The notes below the pieces were generated by a model that worked only from the letters and a program-made list of their open reading frames with translations, did no database searches and was not told the origin of the DNA. From PALSA-911 sp963839645 (GTDB lineage: Bacteria > Pseudomonadota > Alphaproteobacteria > Acetobacterales > Acetobacteraceae): 64,000 nt of DNA. Within the stretch, counting starts at the first letter, position 1. Each line of letters opens with the position of its first letter. The stretch spans positions 744,001 to 808,000 of the forward strand of contig CAWIVZ010000001.1 in NCBI GenBank assembly GCA_963839645.1. Direction: 5' to 3'. The position numbers and the translations under genes are program-made. Shown here in pieces: positions 52,765 through 61,022 of the stretch.

Positions 52765-53778
52765 ATGAGGGCGTCGGTTCGGGCGTTGGCGGGGGCGGTG
52801 GTTACGGTGCCGATCACTCTGCTGGGGTTGGCGCTGGTGACGTTCTTGATCGGCCGGGTGATGCCGATCGATCCGGTGCTGGCGATCCTCGGCGATCGGG
52901 CGCCCGAGGACGTGATCGCGAGGACGCGGATCGAGATGGGTCTGGACCGGCCGCTGCCGGTGCAGTTCTTCCGCTATATCACCCAGTTGATGCACGGCGA
53001 TCTCGGCAATTCGGTGATGACCTCGCATCCCGTCACCGAGGACATCGCGCATTTCTTTCCCGCCACCATCGAGCTGGCGACAGCGGCGATGCTGATTGCC
53101 ATGCTGATCGGCATTCCGCTGGGGGTGTTCGCGGCGGTCCGCCAGGGGTCGCGGCTGGACAATGTGGTGCGGGTGTTCTGCCTGACGGGGCAGTCCGTGC
53201 CGGTGTTCGTGCTGGCGATGCTGTCGCTGCTGGTGTTCTACGCGAAACTGGGCTGGGCGCCGGGCACCGGGCGGGCGGACGTGGTGTTCCAGGACATGGT
53301 GCCGGAGGTAACCGGATTTCTGACGGTGGACACGCTGCTGGCCGGTGACTGGGACAGTTTCCGCGATGCCCTGGCGCATCTGGCGCAGCCGGCCGGGGTG
53401 CTGGCCTGGTTCAGCATCGCGTATATCGCGCGGATGACCCGGGCGTTCATGCTGGATGCGCTGTCGGGCGAATACATCATCACCGCGCGGGCGAAGGGGC
53501 TGTCCGCGTCGCGGATCATCTGGCGCCACGCCTTCGGCAACATCGCGGTGCGTCTGGTGACGGTGCTGGCGCTGACCTATGCCGGCCTGCTGGAAGGCGC
53601 GGTGATCACCGAGACGGTGTTCAGTTGGCCGGGGCTTGGGCAGTACCTGACCGTGTCCCTGCTGAACGCGGACATGAACGCGGTGCTGGGCGCGACCCTG
53701 GTGGTCGGGCTGGTCTATGTCGTGCTGAACCTGCTGGCCGACATGATCTACCGCATGCTGGATCCAAGGGTGAGATGA
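52765..53778 (+). CDS. Dipeptide-type ABC transporter permease (DppB/OppB)
   Basis: Inner-membrane permease of 337 residues. Signatures: RTRIEMGLDRPLPVQFFRY, HGDLGNSVMTSHPV, the EAA loop YIITARAKGLSASRIIWRHA and the end MIYRMLDPRVR. The ATG at 52765 is chosen; a TTG at 52735 also opens the frame but lies in the repeat end. It is followed after 1 nt by the partner permease. Part of the second peptide importer. Confidence 0.91.
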   Translation: MRASVRALAGAVVTVPITLLGLALVTFLIGRVMPIDPVLAILGDRAPEDVIARTRIEMGLDRPLPVQFFRYITQLMHGDLGNSVMTSHPVTEDIAHFFPATIELATAAMLIAMLIGIPLGVFAAVRQGSRLDNVVRVFCLTGQSVPVFVLAMLSLLVFYAKLGWAPGTGRADVVFQDMVPEVTGFLTVDTLLAGDWDSFRDALAHLAQPAGVLAWFSIAYIARMTRAFMLDALSGEYIITARAKGLSASRIIWRHAFGNIAVRLVTVLALTYAGLLEGAVITETVFSWPGLGQYLTVSLLNADMNAVLGATLVVGLVYVVLNLLADMIYRMLDPRVR

Positions 53779-53779
53779 G

Positions 53780-54688
53780 ATGCCGGCGATGAACGCTCTC
53801 ACCCGCGACTGGCTGCTGAGCGACAGCCCGGCATCTCGCCGCCAGGCTGCCTGGGGACGGCGCTATCGGCTCTGGCTGCAATTGCGAGGACATGGCCTGG
53901 CGATGGCCGGGCTGTGCGTGATCGTGTTTGTCGTGGTGGTGTCGGCGCTGGCGCCGCTGCTGGCGATGCAGGACCCAGGGGCGCAGGACCTCGCGGCCCG
54001 GCTGGCGCCGCCGTCGGCGGCGCATTGGCTGGGCACGGACGAGCTCGGGCGCGATCTGTATTCCCGGCTGGTGTATGGCGGGCGGATCACGCTCGGCATG
54101 GTGCTGGCCGTGGTGGTGCTGGTGGCGCCGTTCGGCCTCGCGGTCGGCTGCGTGGCGGGCTACGCCGGCGGCATCGCCGACAAGGTGCTGATGCGGGTGA
54201 CCGACATCTTCCTGGCGTTTCCCCGGCTGGTGCTGGCGCTGGCTTTCGTCGCGGCGATGAAGCCGGGCGTGGAGAGCGCGGTGTTCGCCATCGCACTGAC
54301 CGCCTGGCCGCCCTATGCGCGGCTGGCGCGGGCGGAGACGCTGACCTTCCGCAACACCGATTTCGTCGCCGCGGTGCGGCTGACCGGTGCGAGTGCCGCG
54401 CGCATCGTGCTGCGCCACGTCGCGCCCTTGTGCGTGTCCAGCATGATCGTGCGCGTGACGCTGGACATGAGCAGCATCGTGCTGACCGCCGCCGGCCTCG
54501 GGTTCCTGGGCATGGGTGCGCAGCCGCCATCACCGGAATGGGGCGCGATGATCGCTTCCGCCCGGCGGTTCATGCTGGACGAGTGGTGGGTGCCGACCAT
54601 CCCCGGCGTGGCCATTTTCGTCGTGTCGCTGGCGTTCAATCTGCTGGGCGACGGCTTGCGCGACGTGCTCGATCCGAAGCAAAGCTGA
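53780..54688 (+). CDS. Dipeptide-type ABC transporter permease (DppC/OppC)
   Basis: A 302-residue permease. AHWLGTDELGRDLYSRLVYGG is diagnostic (20 residues), with ATD-like MRVTDIFLAFPRLVLALAF and the EAA loop VRLTGASAARIVLRHVAPL, and an N-terminal helix near residue 45. A second ATG at 53789 is possible. The stop overlaps the next ATPase start by 1 nt (TGATG). Confidence 0.91.
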   Translation: MPAMNALTRDWLLSDSPASRRQAAWGRRYRLWLQLRGHGLAMAGLCVIVFVVVVSALAPLLAMQDPGAQDLAARLAPPSAAHWLGTDELGRDLYSRLVYGGRITLGMVLAVVVLVAPFGLAVGCVAGYAGGIADKVLMRVTDIFLAFPRLVLALAFVAAMKPGVESAVFAIALTAWPPYARLARAETLTFRNTDFVAAVRLTGASAARIVLRHVAPLCVSSMIVRVTLDMSSIVLTAAGLGFLGMGAQPPSPEWGAMIASARRFMLDEWWVPTIPGVAIFVVSLAFNLLGDGLRDVLDPKQS

Positions 54689-55545
54689 TGCTGGTCGAGA
54701 TCCAGAACCTGTCGATCCGCTTTCCCACGCCGCAGGGCGAGAGCGAGGCCGTGCGCGGCGTGTCCTTGTCCCTCGGGCAGGAGAAGCTTGGCATCGTCGG
54801 CGAGTCCGGCTCCGGCAAGTCGCTGACGGCGCGCTCGATCCTGAAACTGCTGCCATCCAATGCACGGATCAGCGCCGAACGGCTGGCGTTCGACGGCACG
54901 GATGTGCTGTCGGCCAGCGAGGCCGATATGCGCGCGATCCGCGGCCGTCGCGCCGGCCTGATCCTGCAGGACCCGAAATACGCGCTGAACCCGGTGATGA
55001 CCGCCGGCAGCCAGATCGCCGAGGCCTGGCGCGCGCACCGCCCCGCCAGCGCGAGGGCCGGCAGGAAGGAGGCGGCGGAGGCGGCGGTGGATCTGCTGGC
55101 GCAGGTGCAGATCCGCGATCCCGGCCGGGTCGCCGGCGCCTATCCGCATGAATTGTCCGGCGGCATGGGGCAGCGGGTGATGATCGCGATGATGCTCGCC
55201 CCGTCACCCGATCTGCTGATCGCGGACGAACCGACCAGCGCGCTCGATGCCACCGTGCAGGCGGAAATCCTGCGCCTGATCGAGGACCTGGTGTCGCGCC
55301 GCGGCATGGGGCTGATCCTGATCAGCCACGACCTGCCGCTGGTGTCGCATGTCTGCGACCGGGTGGCGGTGATGTACGCCGGGCAGGTGGTGGAGGAACT
55401 GCCGGCGCGCGATCTGCGCCACGCCCGGCACGGCTACACGCGCGGCCTGCTGGAATGCCTGCCGAGCCTGATCCACCCGCAACAACGCCTGAAGGTGCTG
55501 AACCGCGATCCCGCCTGGCTGGATCCCACCGGAGCCCCGCGATGA
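54688..55545 (+). CDS. Dipeptide-type ABC transporter ATPase (DppD/OppD)
   Basis: A 285-residue ATPase, starting MLVEIQNLSIRFPTPQG. Walker A GESGSGKSLTARSI (about 37), LILQDPKYALNPV, signature LSGGMGQRVMIAMML, Walker B LLIADEPTSALD. The OppD-type cysteine-rich tail of the family is short or missing here; the end reads RDPAWLDPTGAPR. Starts within the previous stop codon and ends overlapping the next start by 4 nt. Confidence 0.92.
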   Translation: MLVEIQNLSIRFPTPQGESEAVRGVSLSLGQEKLGIVGESGSGKSLTARSILKLLPSNARISAERLAFDGTDVLSASEADMRAIRGRRAGLILQDPKYALNPVMTAGSQIAEAWRAHRPASARAGRKEAAEAAVDLLAQVQIRDPGRVAGAYPHELSGGMGQRVMIAMMLAPSPDLLIADEPTSALDATVQAEILRLIEDLVSRRGMGLILISHDLPLVSHVCDRVAVMYAGQVVEELPARDLRHARHGYTRGLLECLPSLIHPQQRLKVLNRDPAWLDPTGAPR

Positions 55546-56285
55546 TCGTGGTCGAGGATTTGCGCGTCCGCTTCGGCCAGAACGAGGTGGTGAAGGGCGT
55601 TTCCTTCGCCGTGCCGCGCGGCGCCAGCTTCGGGCTGGTCGGCGAAAGCGGATCGGGCAAATCCACCATCCTGCGCGCTTTCTCCGGCCTCAACCCGGCG
55701 TGGACCGGCCGGATGGCGCTGGACGGCACGCGGCTGAGCCCGAGGCGCGACAAGGGCTTCTTTCGCCGGGTGCAGATGGTGTTCCAGGACCCCTACGGCT
55801 CGCTGCATCCGCGCCAGACGGTGGACCGGGCCTTGTCCGAGCCGCTGCTGGTGCACGGCATCGGCGATGCGCAGCCGCGCATCCTGCGCGCGCTGGCGGA
55901 AGTGGCATTGCCGCAGGCGGTGCGGTTTCGCTATCCGCACCAGCTTTCCGGCGGGCAGCGCCAACGCGTGGCGATCGCCCGGGCGCTGATGGCGGAACCG
56001 GAGGTATTGCTGTTGGACGAGCCGACCAGCGCGCTCGATGTTTCGGTGCAGGCCGAGGTGCTGAATCTGTTGGCGGACCTGCAGCAGGCGCGCGGCCTCA
56101 CCTATGTGATGGTCACGCATAATCTGGCCGTGGTCACGCATCTCTGCGCCCGGGTGGGCGTGATGCAGGGCGGCGAACTGGTGGAGGAATTGTCGGCAGG
56201 GGATCTGCGCGCGGGCCGCACGAAACATCCGCATACCGCGGATCTGCGTGCCCTGACCTTGAACCTGGAAGAGCCGGACCTTTGA
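55542..56285 (+). CDS. Dipeptide-type ABC transporter ATPase (DppF/OppF), short
   Basis: A 247-residue ATPase, beginning MIVVEDLRVRFGQNEVVKG. Walker A GESGSGKSTILRAF (about 33), QMVFQDPYGSLHPRQ, signature LSGGQRQRVAIARAL and LLLDEPTSALDVSVQ are intact. It lacks the C-terminal cysteine-rich oligopeptide-transporter extension of about 70 residues that its counterpart at 28708-29664 has, so it is unusually short for DppF. Last gene of the operon. Confidence 0.9.
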   Translation: MIVVEDLRVRFGQNEVVKGVSFAVPRGASFGLVGESGSGKSTILRAFSGLNPAWTGRMALDGTRLSPRRDKGFFRRVQMVFQDPYGSLHPRQTVDRALSEPLLVHGIGDAQPRILRALAEVALPQAVRFRYPHQLSGGQRQRVAIARALMAEPEVLLLDEPTSALDVSVQAEVLNLLADLQQARGLTYVMVTHNLAVVTHLCARVGVMQGGELVEELSAGDLRAGRTKHPHTADLRALTLNLEEPDL

Positions 56286-56336
56286 TCCGGCAGTCCGGCG
56301 GTCATTGCAAACGCAACAACCGGCCGGGGTTATGGA

Positions 56337-56561
56337 CTACCTGGCGCCGGAGCGCTCGACCGAACGGATATCCGGGCGCGGGCGGCCGGAAGCCAGACCG
56401 ATTTCGCGGTCCTGCGCCTCGATGATGCTTTTGGCGGGCTCGTCGCCATCCAGCGTCGTGAGGGCCAGGCTGGGAACCTTGCGGTTGGACGTGCGGGTGC
56501 CATCGACATACAGCACGTCGAACATCACGAAGCTGGACTCGATCTTACGTTTAGGCGCCAT
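56337..56561 (-). CDS. Conserved hypothetical small protein
   Basis: A 74-residue protein, MAPKRKIESSFVMFDVLYVDG then TRTSNRKVPSLALTTLDGDEP and AQDREIGLASGRPRP. No known domain is recognised. The regular alternation and the recurring look of MFDVLYxDGxRTSNRKVP make it a probable conserved family of alphaproteobacteria. It is the most distal of four small minus-strand genes next to cspA. The start ATG at 56561 has no strong ribosome binding site. Function unknown. Confidence 0.65.
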   Translation of the reverse strand: MAPKRKIESSFVMFDVLYVDGTRTSNRKVPSLALTTLDGDEPAKSIIEAQDREIGLASGRPRPDIRSVERSGAR

Positions 56562-56596
56562 CAGGCGATTCCGATCAATGGGTGGGATACCGACGA

Positions 56597-56815
56597 CTAA
56601 GTCGACGCCGGCGTTTCACCTGGAACCGGTTCATCGGTTGTGGTGTCGCCAAAATCTTGTTCGCCAGAGTCTTGATGTGTGGGCTCGAGATCGGGCAGAC
56701 CGGCCTTGCGCCGTGCCACCTGTTCTTCACGCTCACGTGCTTTTGCTTCAGCCTTCGCCTGCTTGGCGCGATTGCGCTCCGCACGCTGCTGATTGTAATT
56801 CGGCTTGAACGCCAC
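56597..56815 (-). CDS. Conserved hypothetical small basic protein
   Basis: A 72-residue protein starting MAFKPNYNQQRAERNRAKQ, with a very basic, alanine- and lysine-rich helix (residues 8-40, likely coiled coil) and an acidic C-terminal tail. It resembles small uncharacterised proteins of proteobacteria that begin MAFKPNYNQQR. The charge pattern suggests nucleic-acid or ribosome contact, an inference from composition only. It lies between two other small genes on the same strand. Confidence 0.68.
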   Translation of the reverse strand: MAFKPNYNQQRAERNRAKQAKAEAKAREREEQVARRKAGLPDLEPTHQDSGEQDFGDTTTDEPVPGETPAST

Positions 56816-56848
56816 GCGCGCCCTCCAGAGACTGTTTTCGGATGCGCT

Positions 56849-57061
56849 CTAGCGTAGCAGAGAGGGCTGGCCCAAGCCTAGCTGGCTTTCGCGGACCACG
56901 CGCTCATGCCCGTCACGGACATGCTTAACGCGGTAATTGCGGCTACCCTGCTCTTCCGGTAGCACTCGTGTCACGGTGTAGGTTCCGCGTGGCACGTTAC
57001 CGTCCAGACTGCCCGGGAGAAATTCGACTTTCTGCCCGACGTTGAACTTTTGAACTGCCAT
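56849..57061 (-). CDS. Conserved hypothetical small protein
   Basis: A 70-residue protein: MAVQKFNVGQKVEFLPGSLDG, GTYTVTRVLPEEQG, YRVKHVRDGHERVV and an end near QPSLLR. The pattern FNVGQKVEF and RxYRVKHxRDGHERVVRE suggests a small beta-barrel such as an SH3- or KOW-like fold. It starts 20 nt after a strong hairpin that follows cspA, so it may be co-transcribed by read-through. Function unknown. Confidence 0.68.
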   Translation of the reverse strand: MAVQKFNVGQKVEFLPGSLDGNVPRGTYTVTRVLPEEQGSRNYRVKHVRDGHERVVRESQLGLGQPSLLR

Positions 57062-57080
57062 GATCGCCTTTCGAGGAATA

Positions 57081-57110
57081 CCCGGGCCGAAGGAAATCCT
57101 TCGGCCCGGG
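57081..57110 (-). terminator. Hairpin between cspA and the next small gene
   Basis: A perfect 13 bp stem with a 4 nt loop: CCCGGGCCGAAGG, AAAT, CCTTCGGCCCGGG. It starts 7 nt after the cspA stop on the minus strand, and no long T run follows, so termination may be partial. It would separate cspA from the downstream 70-residue gene. Confidence 0.6.
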
Positions 57111-57117
57111 CCCGTCT

Positions 57118-57321
57118 TCAGGCGGACTGCAGATTGACTGCGGAGGTCTTGCCCTGCTGGCCACGCTCGATATCGTAGCTGACCTTCTGACCTTCGGTCA
57201 GGGACATGCCGGAACGCTCGACGGCCGAGATGTGCACGAACACATCCTTGGAGCCATCATCGGGCTGGATGAAACCATAACCCTTCTGCGCATTGAACCA
57301 CTTCACGGTGCCTACGGACAT
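57118..57321 (-). CDS. cspA: Cold-shock domain protein
   Basis: A 67-residue CspA-type single-stranded nucleic-acid binding protein. Both RNP motifs are present: KGYGFIQ (RNP1) and VFVHISA (RNP2), after the start MSVGTVKWFNAQKG. Such proteins melt RNA secondary structure, and many are induced on temperature downshift. The 250 nt upstream, lower in GC than the rest, resembles the long leader of cold-regulated csp genes. The hairpin CGGCCCGC-GACGT-GCGGGCCG sits 24 nt upstream of the ATG. Cold induction is inferred, not shown. Confidence 0.94.
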   Translation of the reverse strand: MSVGTVKWFNAQKGYGFIQPDDGSKDVFVHISAVERSGMSLTEGQKVSYDIERGQQGKTSAVNLQSA

Positions 57322-57571
57322 CGTGTCTCTCCTATGAATGCCGGCGGCCCGCGACGTGCGGGCCGTATCACTTTTTGCTAAGACGGGTGAACCGGATGCA
57401 GAGGCTTAAGACCCAAGACATCGATAGCGAGCCGCGGTTGGCCCATAAAAAGCGCCGAAGTCGCTATATGCTCGCAATCAGGGAAAATTACCAGCCTAAA
57501 AATGTATGGCTGCCGGTCGCGGCAGGAACACGATCGGGTTGACCGCCTGAAAGCCCCCGGACGCCAACGGG
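57322..57571 (-). promoter_or_regulatory. cspA leader and promoter region
   Basis: A 250 nt stretch without a gene between cspA and ychF, noticeably lower in GC than its surroundings. It holds an 8 bp hairpin (57345-57365) next to the cspA start, with GGAGAG just before the ATG. A long cold-shock-type 5' leader is likely. I could not assign one -35 and -10 pair with confidence. Confidence 0.45.
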
Positions 57572-58666
57572 TTAGACGTTAAACCGGAACAGCAGCACGT
57601 CGCCGTCCTTGACCACGTATTCCTTGCCCTCGATCCGCATCTTGCCGGCTTCCTTGGCGCCGCCCTCGCCCTTCAGGGCCACGTAATCGTCGAAGGCGAT
57701 GGTCTCGCAGGCGATGAAGCCGCGCTCGAAATCGTTGTGGATCACCGCCGCCGCCTGCGGCGCCTTGGTGCCGCGCACGATGGTCCAGGCGCGCGTCTCC
57801 TTCGGCCCGACGGTGAAATAGGTGATCAGGCCCAGCAGGTCGTAGCCGGCGCGGATCACCCGATCGAGGCCACTGTCGTGCAGCCCCAGCCCCTCCAGGA
57901 ACTCCGCGCGCTCCTCTTCCGGCAACTGGCTCACCTCCGCCTCGATCGCGGCGGAGACCACCACCGCGCGCGCGCCTTCGGCCGCCGCACGCTCCATCAC
58001 CTGGGCGGAAAACGCGTTGCCGTCGGCCGCGGCACTTTCCTCCACGTTGCAGACATACAGCACCGGCTTGGAGGTCAGCAGCTGCAAGCGCCGCACCGCC
58101 TCCTCCTCACCCTTCGGGATCGCCGTTCGGGCCGGCCGGCCGGCCTGCAAGGCGGCGACGATCGGCTCCATCAGCTCCACCGCGGCCACGCTCTCCTTGT
58201 CGCCGCCGCGCGCCTTCTTCTGCGCCGCCAGCAGCCGCTTCTCCAGGCTTTCCAGGTCCGACAGCATCAGCTCGGTCTCGACCGTCTCCGCATCGCGGAT
58301 CGGGTCGACGCTGCCCTCCACATGGGTCACGTCGCCATCCTCGAAGCAGCGCAGCACGTGGATGATCGCGTCCACCTCGCGGATATTGGCCAGGAACTGG
58401 TTGCCCAGGCCCTCGCCTTTCGAAGCCCCGCGCACCAGGCCGGCGATGTCGACGAATTCCAGGCTGGTGGGGACGATCCGCACCGACTTGCCGATCTCGG
58501 CCAGCGCGGCCAGACGCGGATCGGGCACGCCGACGCGCCCGGTGTTCGGCTCGATCGTGCAGAACGGATAATTCGCCGCCTGTGCCGCGGCGGTCGCCGT
58601 CAGCGCATTGAAAAGCGTCGATTTGCCGACATTCGGCAGCCCGACGATACCGCAATTGAAACCCAT
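57572..58666 (-). CDS. ychF: Ribosome-binding ATPase YchF
   Basis: Obg-like P-loop ATPase of 364 residues, normally near-universal and cytoplasmic. It starts MGFNCGIVGLPNVGKSTLFNALT (G1 GLPNVGKST), has the NYPFCTIEPN and DIAGLVRGASKGEGLGNQFL blocks (G3 DIAGL), and ends with the TGS domain TYFTVGPKETRAWT. It follows pth directly: the pth stop is adjacent to the ychF ATG. This pth-ychF order is common in alphaproteobacteria. Confidence 0.95.
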   Translation of the reverse strand: MGFNCGIVGLPNVGKSTLFNALTATAAAQAANYPFCTIEPNTGRVGVPDPRLAALAEIGKSVRIVPTSLEFVDIAGLVRGASKGEGLGNQFLANIREVDAIIHVLRCFEDGDVTHVEGSVDPIRDAETVETELMLSDLESLEKRLLAAQKKARGGDKESVAAVELMEPIVAALQAGRPARTAIPKGEEEAVRRLQLLTSKPVLYVCNVEESAAADGNAFSAQVMERAAAEGARAVVVSAAIEAEVSQLPEEERAEFLEGLGLHDSGLDRVIRAGYDLLGLITYFTVGPKETRAWTIVRGTKAPQAAAVIHNDFERGFIACETIAFDDYVALKGEGGAKEAGKMRIEGKEYVVKDGDVLLFRFNV

Positions 58667-59245
58667 CTACTTCGCATCCTGTGTTAGCAGCGCCACTTTG
58701 GTCATGAAATCCTCGGGCTTGCCCTGCGCCAGCAGCGGCGCCGCTTCGGCCACGCCGTCCAACATCGCAATCAGCCAGTCGCGGTCCGCCTTGGCGAAAT
58801 CGCCCAGCACATGGCCGGTCACCCGGTCCTTGTCGCCGGGATGGCCGATACCCAGGCGCACCCGCCAGTAATCCGGCGTGCCCAGCATCCGGTCCATGCT
58901 GCGCAGGCCGTTATGCCCCGCCGCCCCGCCGCCGCGCTTCACCCGCAGCTTGCCGGGCGCCAGGTCCAGCTCGTCATGGAACGCGGTGATCTGCTCCGGG
59001 GAGATCTTGAAGAACGCGGCCGCCGCCTGAACCGCCTCGCCGGACAGGTTCATGTAGGTCATCGGCTTCAACGCCAACACCTTCTCCCCGCCCACCGAGC
59101 CCTCGGCCACCAGGCCCTTGAAACGCTGCCGCCACGGGCTGAACCCGTGGCGGTGCGCGATCACGTCGATGGCCATGAAGCCGATATTGTGCCGCTGGCG
59201 TGCCATCCCCGGCTCCGGATTGCCGAGGCCGACCCACAGCAGCAT
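58667..59245 (-). CDS. pth: Peptidyl-tRNA hydrolase
   Basis: Releases peptidyl-tRNA drop-off products so that tRNA can be reused. It has 192 residues. Family motifs: LWVGLGNPEPGMARQRHNIGF (catalytic His near residue 20), FHDELDLAPGKLRVKRGGG, AGHNGLRSMD and RVRLGIGHPGDKD. It lies 25 nt after rplY and directly before ychF on the same strand, so the three are probably one transcript. The ATG at 59245 is fixed by homology at the N-terminus. Confidence 0.96.
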   Translation of the reverse strand: MLLWVGLGNPEPGMARQRHNIGFMAIDVIAHRHGFSPWRQRFKGLVAEGSVGGEKVLALKPMTYMNLSGEAVQAAAAFFKISPEQITAFHDELDLAPGKLRVKRGGGAAGHNGLRSMDRMLGTPDYWRVRLGIGHPGDKDRVTGHVLGDFAKADRDWLIAMLDGVAEAAPLLAQGKPEDFMTKVALLTQDAK

Positions 59246-59270
59246 GGCGAGAAACCGGCCTGCCTGAAGA

Positions 59271-59912
59271 TTACTTCTTCTTGGCGGCCGGCTTGGCGGC
59301 AGCCGCGGGAGCCGCGGCCCCTTCGGCCGGCGCGGCGTCGACGATCTTCGCCGGCGGCGCCACGGTGGCGATGACGAAGTCACGGTCGGTGATCGCCGGG
59401 CGCGTGCCCTCGGTCCCCGTCAGGTTGCTCCAACGCACGGTGTCGTTGAAATCAAGCCCGGTCAGGTCCGCGTCGAAGCGCTCGGGAATGTTGTCGGGAT
59501 CGGCGCTGACCTCCACCGTGTGGCGGACAACGTTCAGCACCGCGCCGCGCTTCAACCCGGGGCTGGCTGCCTCATTGTCGAAATGCACCGGCACCGACAC
59601 GCGGATCAGCTCGCCGCTCGCCAGGCGCTGAAAGTCCACATGCTCGGGCTGGTCGGTCACGGGGTGATACTGCACGTCGCGGATCAGCGCCCGGGTCGTC
59701 TCCCCGGCCACGTTGATCTCATACAGCCGGGACTGCCAGCCGCCGCGATGCAGTTCCTTCAGAACCGCCTTCGGCTCCAACGAAATCAACGTCGGCGCCT
59801 GCTTGGCTCCGTAAATGACGGCAGGTACCCTGCCCTCCCTCCGAGTGGCCCGCGCCGCCCCCTTACCGGCTCGCGGACGCGCCTCGGCCTCGATAGCTAC
59901 ACGATTGGCCAT
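59271..59912 (-). CDS. rplY: 50S ribosomal protein L25/CTC family, long form
   Basis: Ribosomal protein L25 of the general-stress CTC type, 213 residues, binding 5S rRNA. It starts MANRVAIEAEARPRAGKGAAR and has GRVPAVIYGAKQ, VQYHPVTDQPEHVDFQRL and VRHTVEVSADPDNIPERFDADL. The C-terminus is an alanine-rich tail ending in lysines. First gene of rplY-pth-ychF. Repeat copy D lies 89 nt upstream, inside the promoter or leader side. Confidence 0.95.
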   Translation of the reverse strand: MANRVAIEAEARPRAGKGAARATRREGRVPAVIYGAKQAPTLISLEPKAVLKELHRGGWQSRLYEINVAGETTRALIRDVQYHPVTDQPEHVDFQRLASGELIRVSVPVHFDNEAASPGLKRGAVLNVVRHTVEVSADPDNIPERFDADLTGLDFNDTVRWSNLTGTEGTRPAITDRDFVIATVAPPAKIVDAAPAEGAAAPAAAAKPAAKKK

Positions 59913-60000
59913 GGTTCGCTCCTGCAAATGACAAAACGCCGGCCTCCAGGGGTGCCAGCGCAGCGGGCGATCTAGCGGATTGGGGGGCTTTGGGCAAGTG

Positions 60001-60198
60001 AGCAAGGCCAGGGGGCGCTGCCCCTGGACCCCCGCCAGAGGCTCGCCTCTGGAACTCCTGGTTATTTTCTATGAAATGGGCGGGCCAAGGCGGTGCGTTC
60101 AGCACTACCTCGCCCGCCCATTTCATAGAAAATGTCTGGGGTTTCCAAAGGGCGAGCCCTTTGGCGGGGTCCAGGGGCAGAGCCCCTGGCCTTACTTA
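60001..60198. repeat. Foldback repeat, copy D
   Basis: A 198 bp element: H1 CCAGGGGGC-GCT-GCCCCTGG (one extra G), H2 CCAGAGGC-TC-GCCTCTGG, then a perfect 22 bp central stem (60064-60085 against 60112-60133) with a 26 nt loop, H2' CCAAAGGGC-GA-GCCCTTTGG and the closing H1'. It sits 22 nt after the thiG stop and before the rplY start, both on the minus strand. The central stem sequence shares nothing but a TTTT end and a G-rich end with those of copies A to C. Confidence 0.85.
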
Positions 60199-60219
60199 CC
60201 TTCACCCAAAGCCCCCCGT

Positions 60220-61011
60220 TCAGCGGATCAGCCCGGTGAGCGGGCTCGATGGGTCGGCGCCCAGGCGGCGGGGCATGCGGCCGGCGAGGAAGGACAGGCG
60301 GCCGGCTTCCACGGCGGCTTTCATCGCTCTGGCCATCAGCACGGGGTGTTGGGCATGGGCAATGGCGGAATTCATCAGCACGGCGTCGCAGCCGAGTTCC
60401 ATGGCGATGGCGGCGTCCGATGCGGTGCCGACGCCGGCGTCCACCAGCAGGGGCACCTTCGCCTGTTCGATCATCATGGAGATCATGGCCGGGTTCTGGA
60501 TGCCGAGGCCCGAGCCGATCGGCGCGCCCAGCGGCATGATGGCGACGGCGCCCAGGTCTTCCAGCTTCTTGGCCGCGATCGGGTCGTCGGCGCAGTAGAC
60601 CATCACCTCGAACCCGTCCTTGATCAGCACGGCGGTGGCTTCCAGCGTGGCCTGCATGTCCGGGTACAGCGTGGGCGGCGGGCCGAGCACTTCCAGCTTC
60701 ACCAGGTTCCAGCCGCCGGCCTCGCGCGCCAGGCGCAGGGTGCGCACCGCCTCGTTGGCCGTGAAGCAGCCGGCGGTGTTGGGCAGGTAGGTGTAGCGCT
60801 TGGGATCGACGTAATCCTGCAGCATCGGCGCCTTGGGATCGGACAGGTTCACCCGCCGCACCGCCACGGTGACGATCTCCGCGCCCGAAGCCTCGATCGC
60901 CGCGGCGGTTTCCTCCAGGTCCTTGTATTTCCCGGTGCCGACGATCAGGCGGGAGCGGAAGCTGCGTCCGGCGACCGTCCAGGTGTCATCGGTCTTGATA
61001 GTGGTGTCCAT
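60220..61011 (-). CDS. thiG: Thiazole synthase
   Basis: ThiG builds the thiazole phosphate of thiamine from 1-deoxyxylulose phosphate, dehydroglycine and ThiS thiocarboxylate. It has 263 residues. The Schiff-base lysine is in LVKLEVLGPP (near residue 105). Phosphate-binding glycines are in PIGSGLGI and VDAGVGTASDAAIAMELG. The start at 61011 is 11 nt after the thiS stop. It is controlled with thiS by the TPP riboswitch. thiO, thiE and thiC are not in the window. Confidence 0.96.
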   Translation of the reverse strand: MDTTIKTDDTWTVAGRSFRSRLIVGTGKYKDLEETAAAIEASGAEIVTVAVRRVNLSDPKAPMLQDYVDPKRYTYLPNTAGCFTANEAVRTLRLAREAGGWNLVKLEVLGPPPTLYPDMQATLEATAVLIKDGFEVMVYCADDPIAAKKLEDLGAVAIMPLGAPIGSGLGIQNPAMISMMIEQAKVPLLVDAGVGTASDAAIAMELGCDAVLMNSAIAHAQHPVLMARAMKAAVEAGRLSFLAGRMPRRLGADPSSPLTGLIR

Positions 61012-61022
61012 TTTGCTCGCCT

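Noticed and set aside
50872..53802. A 976-codon open frame on the minus strand across the peptide importer
   Set aside because: It is antisense to three well-supported genes and repeat C; the GC-rich third codon positions remove stops from the opposite strand. No domain is recognisable.
60001..60198. Insertion sequence or MITE with a mobile-element gene
   Set aside because: No transposase is in the window, and no clear target-site duplication flanks the four copies; the repeat is kept as a structural element of unknown mobility.
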